This document shows positions 62,394-64,000 of a stretch of DNA of 64,000 nucleotides, in pieces. The notes under the pieces are model-generated. The model was not told where the DNA came from. It did no database searches and saw only the letters and a program-made list of their open reading frames with translations. Each line of letters starts with the position of its first letter. Position 1 is the first letter of the stretch. Position numbers and translations under genes: made by a program. Source of the DNA: Streptomyces sp. TS71-3 (GTDB taxonomy: Bacteria; Actinomycetota; Actinomycetes; Streptomycetales; Streptomycetaceae); the NCBI RefSeq assembly GCF_018327685.1, contig NZ_BNEL01000003.1, positions 930,001 to 994,000 on the forward strand, in the 5' to 3' direction.

Positions 62394-64000
62394 TCACGCC
62401 GGGTTGCCGGTGGATATGTCGAGCTGGATGCTGCCCGGGTTCTTCGGGTCGACGTCCGTGCCCGCCTCCGGGAACTGGTGCATGACCGAGTCCTGGCCGT
62501 AGACGTTCTCGTCGACCATGGTCGTCGTGTAGTGCCACCCGGCGGCCTGGAGGCACGCCTGGACGGACTTCCAGTTCCTGAACTGGAAGTCCGGCATCTG
62601 GACCTTGTCGGGGTCGTTGTACGACTCCTGCGGGTCGGTGCACTTGTCGGTGTCGATGGTCTTCGTCAGGTCCGGGCCGCGGTGTCCCGGGACCGCCGAC
62701 GCGGTCTTGCCCGCCTGGGCGCCGCCCTTGCCACCGTCACCGTCATCGTTGTTGTGGTTGAGCGTGAGGGCCGTGACCAGGCCGCCGATGCTGAGCACCG
62801 CGAGGGCGACGCAGACGACGACCACCCACGTGCTGCTCTTGCGCGCGCCCTTGGGGGCGCCGGCCTGCGCACCCATCGGCTGGGTGTACGGTGGCGGGGT
62901 CTGCCCGCCGTACATGCCCGGACCGCCCGGGGCCCCCACGGACGGCGTCGGGGTCTGGTAGCCGCCCTGCTGCGGGTAGCCGTACCCCGCGCCGGGGGCG
63001 CCGTACGGACCGGGCTGGTACGGGGTCTGGACGGGCCCCGTGGGTGCCGGGGTGCCCTGGTCGACGGGCGGGAAGACCGCGGAGCCCACACCCTGCCCGC
63101 TCGCCGACGGTGCGCCCGGCACGATGCTCGGTGCGGAGGGCTGGAGCGACTGCGCGACGCGCAGGCACTCGTCGCGCATCGTCTCGGCGCTCGGGAAGCG
63201 TTCGTTCGGGTTCTTCCGCAGCGCGCGGGCGACCAGCGCGTCCACCGCCGGGGGCAGCGAGCGGTTGATCGAGGACGGCGCGACCGGCTCCTCCTGCACG
63301 TGCGCGTACGCGATCGCCAGCGGGGAGTCGGCGTCGAACGGGAGCCGGCCGGTGACCAGCTGGAAGAGCATGATGCCGACCGAGTAGAGGTCGGAGCGGG
63401 CGTCGACGCCGCGGCCGAGGGCCTGTTCGGGCGAGAGGTACTGGGGGGTGCCGACGACCATGCCGGTCTGGGTCATCGAGGTGACGCCGGACTGCATGGC
63501 GCGCGCGATGCCGAAGTCCATGACCTTGACGACGTGGCGCTTGGTCATCATCACGTTGCCCGGCTTGATGTCCCGGTGCACGAGGCCCATCTCGTGGCTG
63601 ATCTCCAGCGCCGCGAGGACGTCGCCGGTGATCTTCAGGGCCTTGTCGGCGGGCATCGCGCCGTACTGCCGTATGTCCTCTTCGAGGACCGAGCCGAGCG
63701 GGCGGCCCTCGATGTACTCCATGACGATGTACGGGGTGGCGCCGACGCCTTCGAGGACGTCCTCGCCGGTGTCGAAGACCGAGACGATGTTGGTGTGCGT
63801 GAGCTTCGCCACTGCCTGCGCCTCGCGGCGGAACCGCTCGCGGAACGCCTGCTCGCGGCCCAGCTCCGTGTGCAGGGTCTTGATGGCGACCTGGCGGTCC
63901 AGCACGGCGTCGTACGCCAGGTGCACGGAGGCCATGCCGCCCTCGCCGAGCAGGTCGCGGAGCTGGTACCGCCCGCCCGCGATGGCACGCCCCGCATACC
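62394..64000 (-). CDS. Membrane Ser/Thr protein kinase, partial (N-terminus beyond window)
   Basis: The frame runs open through the window end: residues before the internal ATG at 63935 read YQLRDLLGEGG, the kinase Gly loop, so the start lies beyond 64000. Kinase motifs: VAIKTL (Lys), HRDIKPGNVMMT, DFGIARAM, GTPQYLSPEQALGRG. Note GN in place of the usual AN in the catalytic loop. A Pro/Gly/Tyr-rich linker leads to a membrane helix (STWVVVVCVALAVLSIGGLV) and an extracellular region with one PASTA-like unit (KVQMPDFQFRNWKSVQACLQ ... FPEAGTDVDPKNPGSIQLDI). It is a receptor-type kinase with a single PASTA repeat rather than four. Confidence 0.92.
   Translation of the reverse strand, partial: YAGRAIAGGRYQLRDLLGEGGMASVHLAYDAVLDRQVAIKTLHTELGREQAFRERFRREAQAVAKLTHTNIVSVFDTGEDVLEGVGATPYIVMEYIEGRPLGSVLEEDIRQYGAMPADKALKITGDVLAALEISHEMGLVHRDIKPGNVMMTKRHVVKVMDFGIARAMQSGVTSMTQTGMVVGTPQYLSPEQALGRGVDARSDLYSVGIMLFQLVTGRLPFDADSPLAIAYAHVQEEPVAPSSINRSLPPAVDALVARALRKNPNERFPSAETMRDECLRVAQSLQPSAPSIVPGAPSASGQGVGSAVFPPVDQGTPAPTGPVQTPYQPGPYGAPGAGYGYPQQGGYQTPTPSVGAPGGPGMYGGQTPPPYTQPMGAQAGAPKGARKSSTWVVVVCVALAVLSIGGLVTALTLNHNNDDGDGGKGGAQAGKTASAVPGHRGPDLTKTIDTDKCTDPQESYNDPDKVQMPDFQFRNWKSVQACLQAAGWHYTTTMVDENVYGQDSVMHQFPEAGTDVDPKNPGSIQLDISTGNPA

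Overview
This is high-GC actinomycete DNA and almost certainly from a Streptomyces chromosome. The codon third positions are strongly G/C, GTG starts are common, and the gene order is a Streptomyces one: a DLW-39 protein, tRNA-Ala, cyclophilin, rhomboid, crgA, a DUF881 protein, two class E sortases, then the pknB-pbpA-ftsW-phosphatase-fhaB-fhaA block and tRNA-Leu. Twelve sequences fitting the actinobacterial DnaA-box consensus lie in intergenic DNA, and there is one perfect ParB-binding palindrome (parS). Together these suggest that the window lies close to the replication origin.

Layout. 1-8 kb: a partial secreted repeat protein, DLW-39, an exported membrane-anchored protein, a membrane-anchored Ser/Thr kinase and an XRE regulator. 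8-13.5 kb: tRNA-Ala, a 1.4 kb gene-free stretch carrying a repeated 21-bp motif, a DUF5324 protein, cyclophilin, rhomboid protease, and crgA preceded by a DnaA-box cluster in a convergent gap. 13.7-18.4 kb: a DUF881 protein, a small membrane protein, a glutamine amidotransferase and two sortases. 18.8-27 kb: the division and cell-wall signalling operon on the minus strand. 28-34 kb: tRNA-Leu, azoreductase with a divergent HxlR regulator, a DUF2252 protein, a J-domain protein and a rhodanese. 34-46.3 kb: phenylacetate catabolism (paaABCDE, paaN, paaH, a TetR regulator), interrupted by a DUF5819/HTTM membrane pair and an RNA methyltransferase. 46.5-51.6 kb: an Lrp regulator divergent from a branched-chain-type 2-oxoacid dehydrogenase operon (E1 alpha, E1 beta, E2). 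51.7-54.8 kb: molybdenum-cofactor genes. 54.8-59.8 kb: parS, a potassium channel, a necrosis-inducing-protein homologue, a channel-less RCK protein and a quinone oxidoreductase. 60-64 kb: a low-complexity membrane protein, the proteasome activator Bpa and a partial Ser/Thr kinase.

The most notable regulatory signal is a 14-bp palindrome found three times. It lies before paaA, between paaN and paaH, and (with one change) before the 2-oxoacid dehydrogenase operon. It fits the PaaR operator pattern known from Corynebacterium, and a TetR gene sits at the end of the paaH operon. The arrangement suggests one PaaR circuit controlling both phenylacetyl-CoA breakdown and a dehydrogenase that could supply phenylacetyl-CoA from phenylpyruvate. 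A second theme is that many conserved proteins here carry extra Ala/Gly/Pro/His-rich extensions, linkers or insertions, often encoded by short tandem DNA repeats. A third is a set of genes whose -10 hexamer lies 6-7 bases before the start codon, the signature of leaderless mRNAs.
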